Assembly (NCBI GenBank): GCA_029891345.1
Contig: CM057005.1
Coordinates: 66,411,760 to 66,475,759 of the forward strand
Length of the DNA stretch: 64,000 nt
Direction: 5' to 3'
Source of the DNA: Dryococelus australis
Taxonomy: Eukaryota; Arthropoda; Insecta; Phasmatodea; Phasmatidae
In this document: positions 12,440 to 25,744 of the stretch, one piece after another
Position numbering within the stretch: the stretch's first letter is position 1
Layout: each line of letters opens with the position of its first letter
Made by a program: the position numbers and the translations under genes
The notes under the pieces: generated by a model
Told to the model about the DNA's origin: nothing
What the model saw: the letters and a program-made list of their open reading frames with translations, nothing else
Databases searched by the model: none

Positions 12440-13645
12440 TAGCCAATTCCACTAGGGTGTTCCCCAGCCCGTAATTAATGTAGCGCATGGCAAAATGGAT
12501 GATCTCACCGAGGTGTGTGAAAGCACAGCCTTCACAAAGGAAGAGGGCCGACAGCCGCTAGGGTGGACTGACGATTTTTCCCTGAAGACAGGACACTGTG
12601 AAATTACAAATGAAAACCCTTAATACACATTGACACGCGTGATTACTCGACATCACTAATGCAAACTCGTCGGGGCTTGCCCTCCAGCACGTGGTTAGTG
12701 TGGCGATGGCTTATACACAGAGCCGGATAGGATGGGAATAATTGCACCGTACACTAATTACACAATTACATAGACCCTTGAATAATATATGAAATAAGAT
12801 GGGACATGAGATGAATATTCACATTAAACACACACGTGTGAAAGCAAGCTTAGGTGGCGCTGATGCCGCTGGATGAAGTTCGTAGCGGACCACGTGGTGC
12901 AGGTGAGGTTGCAATATTTCTGCATGGAAACGGCAAACTGAATTCAGATAAAATATTATTCGTGTTGAGCAAGTGATTCTCTTTACGATTAGTGTTACAG
13001 GCTTGTAACATGCCTGATGGCTGTGAAATCAAACATTGAAAATACATTGAACCCTGAATAAAACTGACATAGAACCCTGAAATATATCATTGCACACATG
13101 ATGGTATATAAATAAGCTCTTCAAACGCAATCATGGCGTATACAAAGACTTAGCTTCAGTCGGCCACGTGGTTGTACTTGATGTTGCCATAAAATATTCA
13201 AACACGAAAATTACCCTCAAATACATATATAAAAATAAAGCTCTTAAAATTGCGTGTAGCAATTATGCAGAAGTTACACTGAAATGCCATAAACATAGGC
13301 AGATGGCGCCTGATTCAAAATGTGCGGGTCGCGTGATTTCTGACATCTTTCGCCTCCTTCTCCTCAATTAAGTTAAAAATGCCACAAGGGCGTAAGAATT
13401 AGTAAAATGGAAGCATAATGCTGAGGAAACTGTCTGGCAAAACGTACGCAAGCAAAGATTAACTGGTAAACTAAATTGACTATGGAAACCTAAATCAATG
13501 AACAAAAGTTGTAGTGTGTATGTGACAGTGTCTTACCCCGCCAGCTCTCCTAGACAGACTGTCCAGATACAAGCATCACACGGACCTACCATGGCCACCT
13601 ACGGGATTCACATAAGCGTAAGTGCTTTGTACGCCAAGTGAAATA
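12440..13645 (-). repeat. Dispersed repeat related to 61922-63170
   Basis: On the minus strand, 13640-13540 matches the repeated unit at 61965-62070 and 63630-63710 (shared 'cccgtagg', 'gccatggta', 'gagctggcg'). The part 13030-12840 matches 62590-62800 (shared 'accacgtgg', 'gcatg'). The two copies lie in opposite orientation about 50 kb apart. No coding function was recognised. Confidence 0.6.
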
Positions 13646-14010
13646 TTTTATATTGAAAATAAAATGGCACAAATTAAATTGAATATTGTTTTACATTTCT
13701 ATAATTTTCTTGTGAATTTTAGTATTATTTTAATGTCACTTTGTGATGGTGTTCATGCCGGAGTATTAAGTTTTCTTAATCTAGTTGCCGCAGGCACTTA
13801 GAATATTCATAACCAAGCAATAAAAACTAGTACAAACACTTTAAAACATTTAAAGACATATTAAACACTGTAAAGACAATATAACACATTTTACCCTTAA
13901 GTTAACATTTATAGGAAAGTTTCAAAATTATTGGCCTCTTTGCGCACGTACGGAACACGTGACATGTGAACGCCTTCATGGGCTCTAGCACCGCTGGCTG
14001 TTAGCTGGCA

Positions 14011-14162
<152 letters not shown>

Positions 14163-14493
14163 GTCCCTGCAGTCGACGACACTAATTCCCACATACATCC
14201 TATATTGACGTAATATTGCCCCCCTCCCCCTCTCCCCCCCTGAAGTTGACACAGGTCGACGCCCATGGCCATAAATGTTTGTGACAAATGCATACACATA
14301 AAATCAATTATAAAAATTGTTTCCTACATTATTATTACAATTTTTCTACACACAATCATGGTAAACATTATGACGATATTCCATGACTAATATTTTCTTG
14401 CAAATTCTGCTTTCTGAAGCGTCCAGAATGGAAATGTGCTTAAATTTTGCTAACAATACATACATACTCTTTTAATTGAGTATTATTACTGCA

Positions 14494-14802
14494 TATATTT
14501 TAACGGACGCTCTGTGCGACATGTGCCCAGTCAAGTTGGTAACGATGTATGAGTAGTAGTTCCGTATATTAACGTCAAATAAAAAGTGTTAGGTAACCAT
14601 TTAAGATAACTCAAATAATTTCTTTTGCTTTCTGTTTTTCCTTATGAATCTAAGTGTAAAATTTAGCAGGTGACCAACGCATGAATAACTTTATGAGGCC
14701 CATGACAATGTTAATCTTACATAAGGCAGAAGAATACACAACGTGCATACAATTAGATCTTAAGCAGCGCTTTCAAAAGTGCTCATTGTACCGTGATTAG
14801 TC
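14494..14802 (+). mobile_element. TA-flanked MITE, family 1, 5' truncated
   Basis: It matches the interior and 3' end of the family-1 consensus ('cagtcaagttggtaacgatg', 'gaggcccatgacaatgttaa', 'gatcttaagcag', 'ctttcaaaagtgctcatt') and ends before TA at 14803. The left end is missing. Confidence 0.7.
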
Positions 14803-14808
14803 TATAAT

Positions 14809-15114
14809 CCCATGTTAAGGAAATTTCTCTTCAGTGCGTTAATTTTAAAGATTAGGCATTTCAAACAAAATGTATCCTTCACAAAATTTTTAGTTAAAAT
14901 TAACTACAGCAAAGATACCTCCATATCATATATATCCCATATCCAAGGAATTTTTTAAATTTATGTTTTACAAAAAAAAAGTACATATTCCCTAACTATA
15001 GTAAAAATATACGCTAATAGGGATCTTCCCCTAAAATATTCGTAAAGAATACATTTTGTTTGAAATGCGTATCTTTAAAATTAATGCACCGCGGCAAAAT
15101 TTCCTTAACATGGG
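14809..15114. mobile_element. Foldback-type MITE with long inverted repeats
   Basis: The left arm 14809-14900 begins CCCATGTTAAGGAAATTT and contains 'tttcaaacaaaatgtatcc'. It is mirrored by the right arm 15020-15114, which ends AAATTTCCTTAACATGGG and contains 'acattttgtttgaaa'. The transcript would form a hairpin of roughly 90 base pairs. No coding capacity. Confidence 0.75.
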
Positions 15115-15280
15115 TTTTCCTATTAAAATTTCGCAGCTGCCAGCTGATGGGCAGTTTCATCGCCTCAACTTAACCCATTTATCACTTTGTAATGTGCACA
15201 CATTTACTGCCATTGGAGACAAGCTAGAATTGTTACTTACATCCACCATTACAGGAGTGATACTCCCTATTGGCACAGAG

Positions 15281-15690
15281 TAGATAACTACAGAGATGAG
15301 CAGCTGCGGTGGTGTAGTTGATAGACTATTTGCCTCCCACCTAACTGGGCTGGGTTTGATTCCCAGCGATGTCGCTCCAGGATTTTTGCACGTGGAAATC
15401 ATGCCAGGCGATGCTGCTGGTCGGCTGGGTTTCTCTGGGATCTCCCGTTCCCACCGCCTTTGCATTCTGGCGCTGCTCCATGCTCTCCTCAATTCACCAT
15501 AATCGGCTCTCAAGACCTCTATGTTAACGAGCAGCCCAAATCTCTCAACACAACCACGTCAAACCTAACACTTTCTCTTCTAGTGCTACCGGCGTAACGT
15601 TGCATCTCTTTAATTTAACCTCTTTTAAAACTTTGTACTCTGTATACATTTACTGTTAGAATTGTGAGTGAGTGAACAATCTTTACTCCG
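15281..15690 (+). mobile_element. tRNA-related SINE, copy 1
   Basis: A tRNA-like head ('ggtggtgtagttgatagac' and 'gggtttgattcccagc', boxes A and B) is followed by the family body ('gtggaaatcatgcc', 'ggctgggtttctctgggatc', 'tggcgctgctccatgctc', 'cggctctcaagacctc', 'agcccaaatctctcaac'). The 13-base flank TATTGGCACAGAG occurs at 15268-15280 and 15691-15703, as expected of a target duplication. Confidence 0.85.
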
Positions 15691-18600
15691 TATTGGCACA
15701 GAGCGGACAAGTATGCAGAGATGAAACAACGTGGATGTTCTTTGATGTGGACAACTCATTGTCTGATTGGCTGCCCGAGGTTCTGGTACCTGACCTTGTG
15801 TCTGACTGGCTACTGTGTACTGTTATGAAATTGACTTATGGTCAATTCCATACGCAAAAGGGTTTGGGGCATAGCTGAATGATTCATTATTAGGTAGAGC
15901 ACAACATTAAACAATGAGGTTAATTGAACATGACGATAACGCAATACCTTATTATGTGATTATTAATCGGGGGAGCTTATAAGGAATATCATTATGCTAA
16001 TTTACATAGTTATGATTATTTACCACACGCCACTACTATTGCAATCTAATTGGAAAGTCCCCGCCTTATTCACGATGCTGGAGGCTGTTTCTGGTAGGCG
16101 GTTAATGACGGCCGGACATACCTATCTCCGTTATCTTCTCATTATGATGGCCCGATGAGGAAAGACGCAGCCGCCATATTACTGCTGGCCTATATCAGGC
16201 GTGTTGTTAAAGCATATTAGGCTCTGATTACTGGCCGGTGGAGAGGGTTTCTGCAATTAACTTTGCGAGCTGATTACTGCAATCCCGCTCATGCCCTGGT
16301 TCAATGTTTTAAGGCGTGATCAGGCAGGCCATCCACCTAAGGCCTGATCAATTCATAACTGTACTGTGGAAGATTCCCTACTGGCTGGGCTGCTGGCTGG
16401 TGCGGTAGGATTTCGTGGTAGAAGCCGCTGTTCCACCAAGTACTCTGTGCTATTACCTTCCCAATATAAGGCATAATGTTTAATATGCAGTGTCTCATAC
16501 AGAGAACCAAAGAATTGAAACAGGAATGAGCGACAGAACAGAATGACTTCTGTGGCCCATACTGTACCCTTCATGACTCCTCATTCCACAACCTTAGTGA
16601 ACCAAGGTGCCATGTCAACACTGTGGTGTATGATAGTGTCAAAACAGCACACATTAACCTTAACACTAAGTGTCGTATGTCTTACAGGGTCACATTAATT
16701 TACTGGCATTGCATTTAGTGTACTGCATTATATTTGTACTCTTCAACTGGCTCAATTTAATATGCGTACTGTTGTGTTGTCTATTACACACAAATTACCC
16801 TTAGCAATCACCAATAACGAGCAGTATACAGACACACAAGCCATTCTATTTACAAGTAAACACAGGTGATAAGATTGTTTGTTACTCTCAAAACAAAGAA
16901 AACTCGCATGTTCAGGTGTAAAAAAATTAATTAACTGCTCTTAAGTCGCACTGTGGAAAATAAAATAAAATGTTAAAATTTTCACACTTAAAAAGTTTAA
17001 GATATGGAAAAATGTGTTTGAGATTACTTATTAAAATTACTTAAAATGTGTGTATCGAGTGAAAAATGAACTTACTTGGACTCCAAATATTAATCAAAAT
17101 ACTTTTGCCACATTAAATAAATAATAGTTCAATAGATTTTCTAATTACAAAATGTCCACTATCTCAAACAGATTATATAAGTGTCTTCTCAGGGTCTGGA
17201 CAAAGGTGCAATTTAAACATATCTTTAATGCAAATAACCCAAATGTTTCAAAATTTCACTGGAACAAACAAGTGTTCAACAAGATAACTTATGTGGCAAT
17301 CCCAGTCCTTATTAATAGAAAATAATGGTTACCTGCGGTGCTGGAAAGGATGATTCAGTCTTACTTTTAATAACAGAAATTTAATATTTAATGCCGCTTC
17401 AGGCCTCTAGACTGCTTAATTAGGTCCCTAAGCATCTTGAAGGGTCCCTTTATAGCAATTTATACAAACACAATTAAACACTTAAACTTATACATAGATG
17501 AGAATGCAACCCACTCACATCCACTCACCATTGCTGCTGAGAATGTTCTCCCGCTCGTCCCAGTTCAAAAGGTCCGTCGCTCGCAACGGCCTTTGAAATT
17601 GCAAACGGAAAATAGAAGATACTATCAAATCCTTTTGAAGCTTTCTCAGTTTGTAGAAAATTCAAAATAACTAATGTTGCGATCAAGATTCTTTGCAACA
17701 AAACAATAAAATGTATACTTTATATTATGAATTTCAAACTTAAAATAAAATTGTCAGTATTTAAAAATCATACTGAAATAAAAATGTAACTCAGTACAAT
17801 ATTATGAACAAAACATAACTGAAAAATAATTATTTAAAATACTGTGGATTTCTGTTTTAAACATTTTAGAAATGTTAAGTGTAATATTCATGTCAGCAAT
17901 TTAAATTTCATTTGTGAAGGGCTTTTAATACAAAAATGGCCTATTTCACTCATAAATAAACTGCATAAGGCATATAGGATAAAATGTAAGACATTACAAA
18001 AATCAATCAGTATTTGATTCTGACACTCTCAGATGTGTTACTGAGTCTTTGTGTTTTCAAAATCGCGCTTTGTTTTTTATGTTTTTCACAACCAGAAAAC
18101 CGTTGTCAATTTTTAAAATACATATCTCTTTGTTTTTCGTTAAGGCAATCGGTAAATGGCGTACAAGCAAACTACGTCTGTGAAATTGACTGGAAAACAT
18201 CTGAAAATTCATTTGCACATAATGAATTTAACGGTGAAAAAAATACGACTCCGGCAAGGCATTCATGTCTTGAAACTGTAAAGAGGGGGAATTTTATGGT
18301 TCTCGATTCGTGAAAACGGCTAATAACTTGTTTAATTCCAGCATGTCGATGCATAAAATAGCAGCTACTTCTTTGCGAAGTGAATGATATTTTTTTCTCT
18401 GAATTAAATTATTTCAGTGTTGACGGTGGATTGAGACGACTTGTCAGTGCATTACAGGCTGGTCACCATAAAACGAATAAGTCGCCCTTGCTCATGAATG
18501 AACGAAGTACACCAGTAAAAGCGAGCAGCAAGCATTTCAATAAACACATTTGAGAAACGTTGGCGCTGTAAACCGGCTGACAACCTACAGTTTCATTCTC

Positions 18601-18713
18601 CCTTTTTCTTGTGTCATGCTTGGTGACTTGCGGGCCCTGCCCATTTCCGCACTTGTCACACAGCAGTTCCACTTCCCCTGCTGGCATTTGGGTTTTTAAC
18701 ACCGTCGACGTTA

Positions 18714-19949
18714 GTCTATCTGCAGTTTCTTCATGCTTTTTGAATAAAACTTTTGAAACATCACTCCACGAATGGCGTATTTCATTGTTTCCAAAAGACA
18801 AGTGTGTTATACTTACTTTCTGCCAATTGAACTTTTAGTTATATTTTATCTGTAAATAACAATATTTAATTTTTAACAAAAATTAATAAAGACAAAGACA
18901 AAATTAGTGTGTTGGTAATGCCTACACTCTAAATTCAAAACAGTGGAAGACCACTGATACACAGTGAAATTCAACTACTTGAATCAGTGAGAATGGCTCT
19001 GCTTAGAATCAGTGGCAAACCACTAATTGTTGCAATGGGAAATGTTCACTGGTTGAATTAGGGACGTGAAACAATTTCACTGATTGAATAAGTGATGACT
19101 GACAGCAGTGGCAAATCAAATATGGTTTTTATTGAATGAAGCCAAATAATTACGTGAAGTAAACATATTTACGATAGTTTACTATTTATATTACGCAATT
19201 AAAAAATATAAAAAAAAAATTTGGACTCGCACACCCTTTTCACTTTGATTTTAGGCTGTTACCTTACCATCTGCACTACCAAAGCCAAGATGAAAAAGTA
19301 GGAGGAAAATATATGTCTTATAGTTGTGAAAATTTAAATGGTATGCCCTTACTTTTCATTTTTGGTTTAATTGGTACCATTAGGATTGTTAAAACGAACA
19401 GTCTATATGAATCCACACTCTTCCCCACATTATATGCAGTTTAAAACCTTCAAACAGAGTGATGTAATGATTACATGAAAATGAAATAAGACACGAAAAC
19501 AGAATGAAAGGCTTAGTGTTCATATTACCTCATAAAATGGTGTTTTGAAAGACGAAAACACATTTTAGAAAGTATTTTGTATTGGATTTATTAGTTTATT
19601 CGTTGATATTTCTCTTGATACACTTTGTTTAAAGGCAATTTTTAAATACTGTTTCATGGCTATTTTTACACGTTGTTTAACTGATCCATCAGTCAAGAAT
19701 AAACCATTAAAAAACAGTGAAAACAGGTATTGTTGCCTGATTGAAACAGTGAAATTCTCACCGATTCAGATTTACAGTGTAGTAAGAAATAGTTCTTATG
19801 CAAAATACTATTGCACTGAGTGTGCAAGGATGTAGTTTGTTGGCCTTCTGGTATAATTTTCTAAGCTCTGTTAGCATGAGGTGGAGGAATATCTTGGAAG
19901 TAGAACTTTAGCAGGGCTTCCGAAAAGTTGGAAGTAATCGTGAATGGAC
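18714..19949 (+). mobile_element. TA-flanked MITE, family 2, interrupted by a second element
   Basis: The left part 18714-18924 and right part 19780-19949 join to give the family-2 sequence seen uninterrupted at 6482-6902 and 35045-35375. It ends ...CGTGAATGGAC before TA at 19950. The interruption splits the conserved 'aatgcctagtaagaaatag' exactly at its TA. Confidence 0.8.
18925..19779. mobile_element. TA-inserted TIR element nested in the family-2 MITE
   Basis: The ends CACTCTAAATTC and (reverse complement) CACTGTAAATCT are flanked by TA at 18923-18924 and 19780-19781. The undisturbed target is seen in sister copies (near 6720 and 35280). Both ends carry subterminal repeats of 'cactgattgaatcagtga' type ('gaatcagtgagaatgg', 'tttcactgattgaataagtg'). 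At 855 bases with no transposase frame, it is non-autonomous. Confidence 0.8.
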
Positions 19950-22539
19950 TATAGCCAATCAAACAAAAGGCCCATTTCCAGAAGCTCGCATGGCCAATCA
20001 GCGAATGGCCATGCCCATGACAGAGGAACAGCAAAGTATTTCAGTTCTGTATGTTTACTTAGTCTGGGGCTACATTCTATTTTGCGGGTGCACACCAAAC
20101 TTCAGAATGCACTGTACAATGATGTTATGACGCAATTGTAGCATGTTGACAGTGCGTTGTACTCGGAATTAGTCTCTCACTACCTTTATCATATTGAGAA
20201 GGAAATACTGGTAGTTCAAAGCATTTTCCACCATTTTCACCTTTTTGTTCTTGGGTACAGAATATAGCTGACGTAATGACATAAAAGCGCTATATAGGTT
20301 GGTAAGGGTTATTCCTGTTCTTGGATGTGAAAATATTCCATCAATTAACTCATTCACAAGTATATATAAGAAATGTTATTGTAGGTGTTGCAGTAACCCA
20401 ACTTTTGTATGGAGCTGTACTACTACCAGTAAAAACGCCCTGTCACTCTATCATACAGTATTTAGGGACCAGTAAAAATGTGTGTATGTTTGCTGTTACG
20501 GAAAAAAGTCTAAACAAAGAACTATGTATCCCGCCACGTGGGACACATCCCTTACTGGATGCCGTTTTCTGCTGTGTACAGTGTGCATAATTGTATTGAC
20601 TTCCTGTGCAGCATCCAACGTATGCACACCGCTATGACTGGAATGGTTAAAGTAGTCAAAGCTTTCCAGCCAGTTCCCGCGCAGAGCCCCTATTTACACT
20701 TCCACTTAAAAACTGAGTTCATATACTGAGACACTTGCTCACACAATACACCACACATGAGACTCACAGAAAATTATATTTTGTTCATTAAAGTTGCCTT
20801 GAAGCTGCACATTGAACTATTAAGCTGCCGTGCTGAGCGCCATTTTGAATACTTTGTCGAATGATAAAGCGGCATAAAGTGGTTTGGGAATCTACACATC
20901 TTAATCTACTAAAATTATCATCAATAAAACCTTTGACAAACAAAATGCAAGGTTGTCTCCATATTTGCCATTTGACACTGAGACTACTGTTATATCACAG
21001 AAATAAGTATTGAAATACTACTTATATTTCCTGTATGCGTAACAAATCTCGCTGTTTAGTGAGATAACTTACCAAAATTGCCCCATAAATTTCAGCAGTT
21101 GCTGGTACATAAAATATCAAGGTTGATCAGCAAAAATAAAACAGATTAACAGATCTCTGAATATTTCATGAATTCCAGTAGAACATTTACAGCAGACCAT
21201 AGGAGGGGAAAAACATTTTACTCGCATCTCTTTCTCCTTTCATCGATATTACTTGCCAAGGACAGACACTTTGATTTAAATTGTGGTACTGGTTCATGTC
21301 ACCCTTCGCTTAGGCTTTTGTACTGAATGCAGAGTGAGTTCGGTGACTGAGGTGTCAAACCTTCGTTCATACGGTTTGGAAGAGGACCACTTTGAGCAGG
21401 TAGGCGGAAGTGTAATCCTATACGGGGTAATTCAAAACAACACGCAGACAATTATGTTGTGCAGGATGGTAAGCTGATAATTTCTCATAAAAGGTGGGGG
21501 GGGGGGGGGCAGAGGGGGAGGCATGTCTGGAAAATCATGGTTTGAATGCTGTAGGACCTGTACCATAGTCACCACGGGCACCAGAGCTGACAGCTCTCGC
21601 CCTGTGCCATCAGAGGACAACGTTACCGCACGAATCCCTACAGCGACTGAACTACTGAGCACACAACCACATGTGCTTTAATCTCTGCACCGCTGATGTA
21701 ATCAAGTAGGGAGTCGACAATTCTAACTCTTTTTGTAATTTACTGCTCAATGTGATACTCTTGTTGAGTTGATGGTAGTTTCGGGACACAATGTAGAACG
21801 TCCACCCATCACCACAAGTGTTGAAGCATTGTCAAAATTTGACGCCCTACTACAGTACCCATGCCATGTTTTTTTCGGACGTGGGTACTCTCTTGAAAAA
21901 TTATTGGACTTGCCATCCCGCGCAGCATATGAAGCATTGTTGGTGTTGTTCTGAATCATTCTGTACAGTTTACATTTAAATGTGTATTCGACCGCCTTGT
22001 GGGGTTTGATCGCCAAAGGATCATTATCATTAGTTCAGTATTCGTGATTTTAAGTCTCTGTTAAATTTTCTTGTGGGCGAGTTAATTATCTTACTAGTAA
22101 AACAAGAAAACAAGGAAAACAAGAAAACAAGTTTTATCTGTCTTTGTATTCCCACTCACCAGAGTCCTAATGGCTCACATCATACCAGATGCTACACCGT
22201 ACTGTACAATTGCCATTACTGGCCAGCTGTCAACCAATATAGTGCTGGGTTCACAATCTTCCAATATAGTAAAAATGTTCATTTGCATAGTCACACAAAA
22301 ATGTAGTGTTTCGTTCACAAAAATGTTTGCTGTGCTCATATAAAATTGTGATTAAACATGTGAAAACAGCATAAATATATCAGTGCGGTTTTTTTTTTCC
22401 AAGTGTCGAGATATTGTTGTGTTATTGTTATTGTTGATATTGTTGTGTTGTGATATTGCTCAGTGTTGATGGTAGTGTGTACCAGGGTTAACAGGTGAGT
22501 GGTGGAAGGCTGTGAAAGAGAGATAGAGGTGAGTGAGTG

Positions 22540-22785
22540 AAGAGATTTGGATGGCTCTTAACATGGGGGTCTTGAGAGCTGATGAGGGTGATGAGATGAG
22601 TATGGAGCAGCGCCGGAATCAAGGGTGGGGGAAGTGGGAGATAGCTGAGAAAACCAGCTGACCAGTGGTTTCATCATACAAGATTCCCACATGCGAAAAT
22701 CAGGAGTGACCCGGCCGGGGAGTGAACCCGGATCGCCTTGGTGGGAGGCAAGCAGGCTAACTGCTCAGCCACCGTGGCCCCAGAG
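22540..22785 (-). mobile_element. tRNA-related SINE, copy 2 (reverse)
   Basis: Read on the minus strand it has the tRNA-like head ('gccacggtggctgagcagtt', 'ccgggttcactccccggcc') and the body ('gtgggaatc', 'gcgctgctccatactc', 'ctctcaagaccccc'). GA-rich sequence on both sides (gagagatag, gagagagac) may be the target duplication. Confidence 0.85.
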
Positions 22786-23093
22786 AGAGACAGTATAATG
22801 TAAGACCGATATTAATAAAATTTATATGTGTTGCTGATAGTAAGTGAAGCCATAAAATAAAATAGGATTGAGTGATGCGCAAGTCAATTCAAGTAAACTA
22901 TTTTGTCCTAAAAAAATTGTCCCGCAAGTTAACGTTAATGTTCATGTAAAGAGTTTTCAGTCAGTAACAAGCACAACTAGAGACAGACTAGCCAGACTTG
23001 CAAGAGTATACAAGAAGCATGGTATTGCGCCTAATAAATTTAGAGGAGGAACTCGCGAGAAAAGAGGAACGTCTTCGGCTAACATGGAGTATA

Positions 23094-23518
23094 CTCATTT
23101 CACAGTTATTTCCAACTTTTCTGAAACCCTATTTAAGTTCTTCTTTCAGGATATTCCACCACCTCATGTAAACAAAACTTAACCGAGTCTAAGAATTTAC
23201 ACCAAATGGCCAATGCTACCACATTCGTATGCACCCAGTGTAATAATATTTTACAAAAGAACCATTCCTTACTGGTAATGACCAACACATCTATTTTCTC
23301 CCAGTTTTAAAATCGTATTAATAAATAAATTAAATATTATAATTTATAACTAAAATGTAAGTCAAATTTTTATTTAACAAAAATAATGAATTTTTTGTTA
23401 ACATAAGTATAAAATGCTGGTGATACAGGACATATTTAGGAAACAACGAAGCACATCATACATGGTGTGACTTTTTCAAAGATTTTATTCAAAAAGTGTG
23501 AAGAAACCACGAATAGAC
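23094..23518 (-). mobile_element. TA-flanked MITE, family 2 (reverse)
   Basis: The minus strand gives the family sequence from 'gtctattcgtggtttcttcacactttttgaataaaatc' to the other terminus at 23094. It shares the central 'ctggtaatgaccaacaca' region in reverse. The length, about 425 bases, matches the full copy at 6482-6902. Confidence 0.65.
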
Positions 23519-23565
23519 TATATCATAAAACATATAAAAATTTTACTAGGCATTTAGCAATTATA

Positions 23566-23966
23566 GATGGTCCATGGTAAATTGAGCAAACACTTTTGAA
23601 ATAAATCTTTGAAAAATATTACTGCCCCTAACTGCATATATTTTAGCGGGCACATTGAGTGGCAAGTGCCCAACGGAAAGAAAGTAGTTCCATGTCTTAG
23701 CGCTGAATTAAATGTGCTAGGTAAATATTTGTGAGTACCAGAATTATTTCTTTAGTGTTGCACTTTTTTTATTAAAGCATGTAAGTATAAGAATGAGCAA
23801 ATGTGTAAAATATTTACTTTCCAAATAGTTTCACCATTTCACTTGAGCGACGCACGACCAAAGGGATGAGGCTCACGGCAATATTAATTTGACATTATGG
23901 TGGAAGGATACGCAATGTGTGTACAAATAGATCTTGGGCAGGACTTCCAAAAGAGTGAACAGTCTC
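23566..23966 (+). mobile_element. TA-flanked MITE, family 1, next to an acceptor
   Basis: It starts GATGGTCCATGGTAAATTGAGCA after TA at 23564 and ends AAAGAGTGAACAGTCTC before TA at 23967, with the family interior between. Its right end is only 29 bases from the 3' splice site of the next exon (23996). Confidence 0.8.
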
Positions 23967-23995
23967 TAGTGGTGGTGGTGGTGGTGTGTTGTCAG

Positions 23996-24179
23996 CGGGT
24001 GGCACGAGGATCAGCGATGCTGACGGTGAATTCAAGGGCGGCAGCGACATTACCAAGGAGGGCGACATTGGCGCATTGGACTTCCCGTCAGGCTTCCGTC
24101 GTGCGTGCGGCCCGCCGGCCAAAGTGCAGGGCTCACTCGTCTACCGCGATGGGGAGCCACTCGGCGACAAGGACCGCAG
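23996..24179 (+). CDS. Internal exon: acidic linker and half-sushi segment, same gene
   Basis: The 184-base exon lies between a 'gttgtcag' acceptor and a 'gtactg' donor. Its opening CG completes the G left by the exon at 10154-10375. It ends in phase 2 (AG left over). It encodes 60 full codons: a Gly/Asp-rich linker (residues 2-29), then FPSGFRRACGPPAKVQGSLVY. ACGPP with 'QGSLVY' looks like the opening strand of a CCP module, but it holds a single Cys (residue 38) and the module does not continue into the next exon as a CCP. Placed just before the Ig domain, it looks like a linker unique to this family. The phase match and GC-rich content make it convincing as an exon. The half-module reading is my inference. 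Confidence 0.85.
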
Positions 24180-24256
24180 GTACTGTTACTTCCAACTCCT
24201 CAAGCTCTGCCAAACTTATACTTCCAGGATATTAGAAAACCACACCAAAAGTGCTT

Positions 24257-24535
24257 TTGACGTGAATATGTCTTTAACTTTGCAATCATAGTGGGAGGCA
24301 ATCCAGAAAATCCGATAACAAAATTGGATGATACAGTTTGGCATTGCAGCTCCGAATCAGTCTACATTCAAAATTCAATTACACCACTCAATTACCAAAG
24401 GACCAAAGAATATGTTACATTGAGTAAGGACTGCGAAGCATCATGGGCAGGGGGAGGGGAGGGCAATTTTTAGTTGATTTCGCAGCATCTCATAATTTTT
24501 GCGTAGTATAACTTTTGACTAGGAGAAGCTGCGAC
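24257..24535 (+). repeat. Intronic repeat, copy 2 (pair with 10455-10757)
   Basis: It aligns along its whole length with 10455-10757 and begins 77 bases after the donor at 24180, almost the same offset as the other copy from its own donor. It lacks the poly-G tract. Confidence 0.8.
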
Positions 24536-25269
24536 GCTTGTTTAAGTTTCAATCGACAGCACTCATCAAGATTAATCAATTGCGTATATAAAAAATTTGT
24601 GTGGTGTGGTGTGGTGTGGTTGTGGTCAAATTGTATGAGTTTAACGTAAAAAATTCAGAAAACTTAACAGTATGTCGGCTTATACTCGTCAAAAAGCCAA
24701 GTCTAAATATAGAAATAATATACGGTTGGAAAGAACATCTCAAAAGCAATCCATAAAACCCCTTATGATTGAGTGAAGCAGTGCCGGGAACATAAAATAA
24801 ACATCAAGACATCCGAGCATGTCATCATAGACTTATTCACGCAAAACAAACTGCAGTATGCCCAACACAGCCACACCCCATTTTTTACATTAGTGCGGCA
24901 AGTGACTATCCTATCAGTAGCGAGCCAGCAGACTATGGCGATGCGACAGTGTGCGATAGAACTTGTCAAATGTGACGAGGAAGAAGAATACAATTTTGTA
25001 TTTGTAAACAAAAACGTAGTGTTGCATGTTATTAGATGTATAGAGATATATATAATATTCTTTTTATTTCTTTAGTTTTTGGGACCATATATATCATAAA
25101 ATATCTCTAAACCATCACCATTTTAATAAATAAGTTATAAAACTTCAAAGCTTGGCTAATCATACAGAATTTCGCTCATTTTAGTTTCCACCTATGATGA
25201 TAGAGGGCAATAATGCATATAAAGGCAACAACAACATTGCGCTATTGTGAAATTGACAGACAATAGGTA

Positions 25270-25685
25270 AAGGCTGTTCATGATAAAGTAACCACTTATG
25301 AAATCAACCTTTGAAAAATGTCACTGCCTGTATCTGCATATATTTTATTGGGAATATTGGCTATCATGCATCTAGTTAAGTTGGTAATGACAGAGAGAAA
25401 GTAGTTCCATGTTTTAACATTGAATCAAAATTGTTGTATGAGCATTTGTGAATACTAAAACTATTAATTATGATTTTTTTTTAAATGCACTTAAGTGCAA
25501 AATTAACAAATTTGTACATCATTTACATTTCTAATAATGTCACAGTTTCACCTGATCGACGCACGAATAAAGCTGTGAGGCCCATGGCAATGAAAATTTT
25601 ATCTGTAGTGGAAAAATACACATTATGCGTACACATATATCTTAAGCAGGGCTTTCAAAAGTGTTCAGTTTATTATGAACAGCCT
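25270..25685 (+). mobile_element. TA-flanked MITE, family 1 (full copy)
   Basis: It begins AAGGCTGTTCATGATAAAGTAA after TA and ends ...TTTATTATGAACAGCCT before TA (25686-25687). The interior includes 'gttaagttggtaatgacag' and 'gaggcccatggcaatg'. No coding frame. Confidence 0.8.
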
Positions 25686-25744
25686 TACGGTCGCAATGTG
25701 TCGTGACACTAACAATCTGTCACACTATCGTAAAAAGACCTAAC

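Noticed and set aside
15157-15513. 118-codon minus-strand frame, and similar frames at 34242, 38165, 41559 and 48612
   Set aside because: They recur because they fall in copies of the same SINE; none has a conserved protein.
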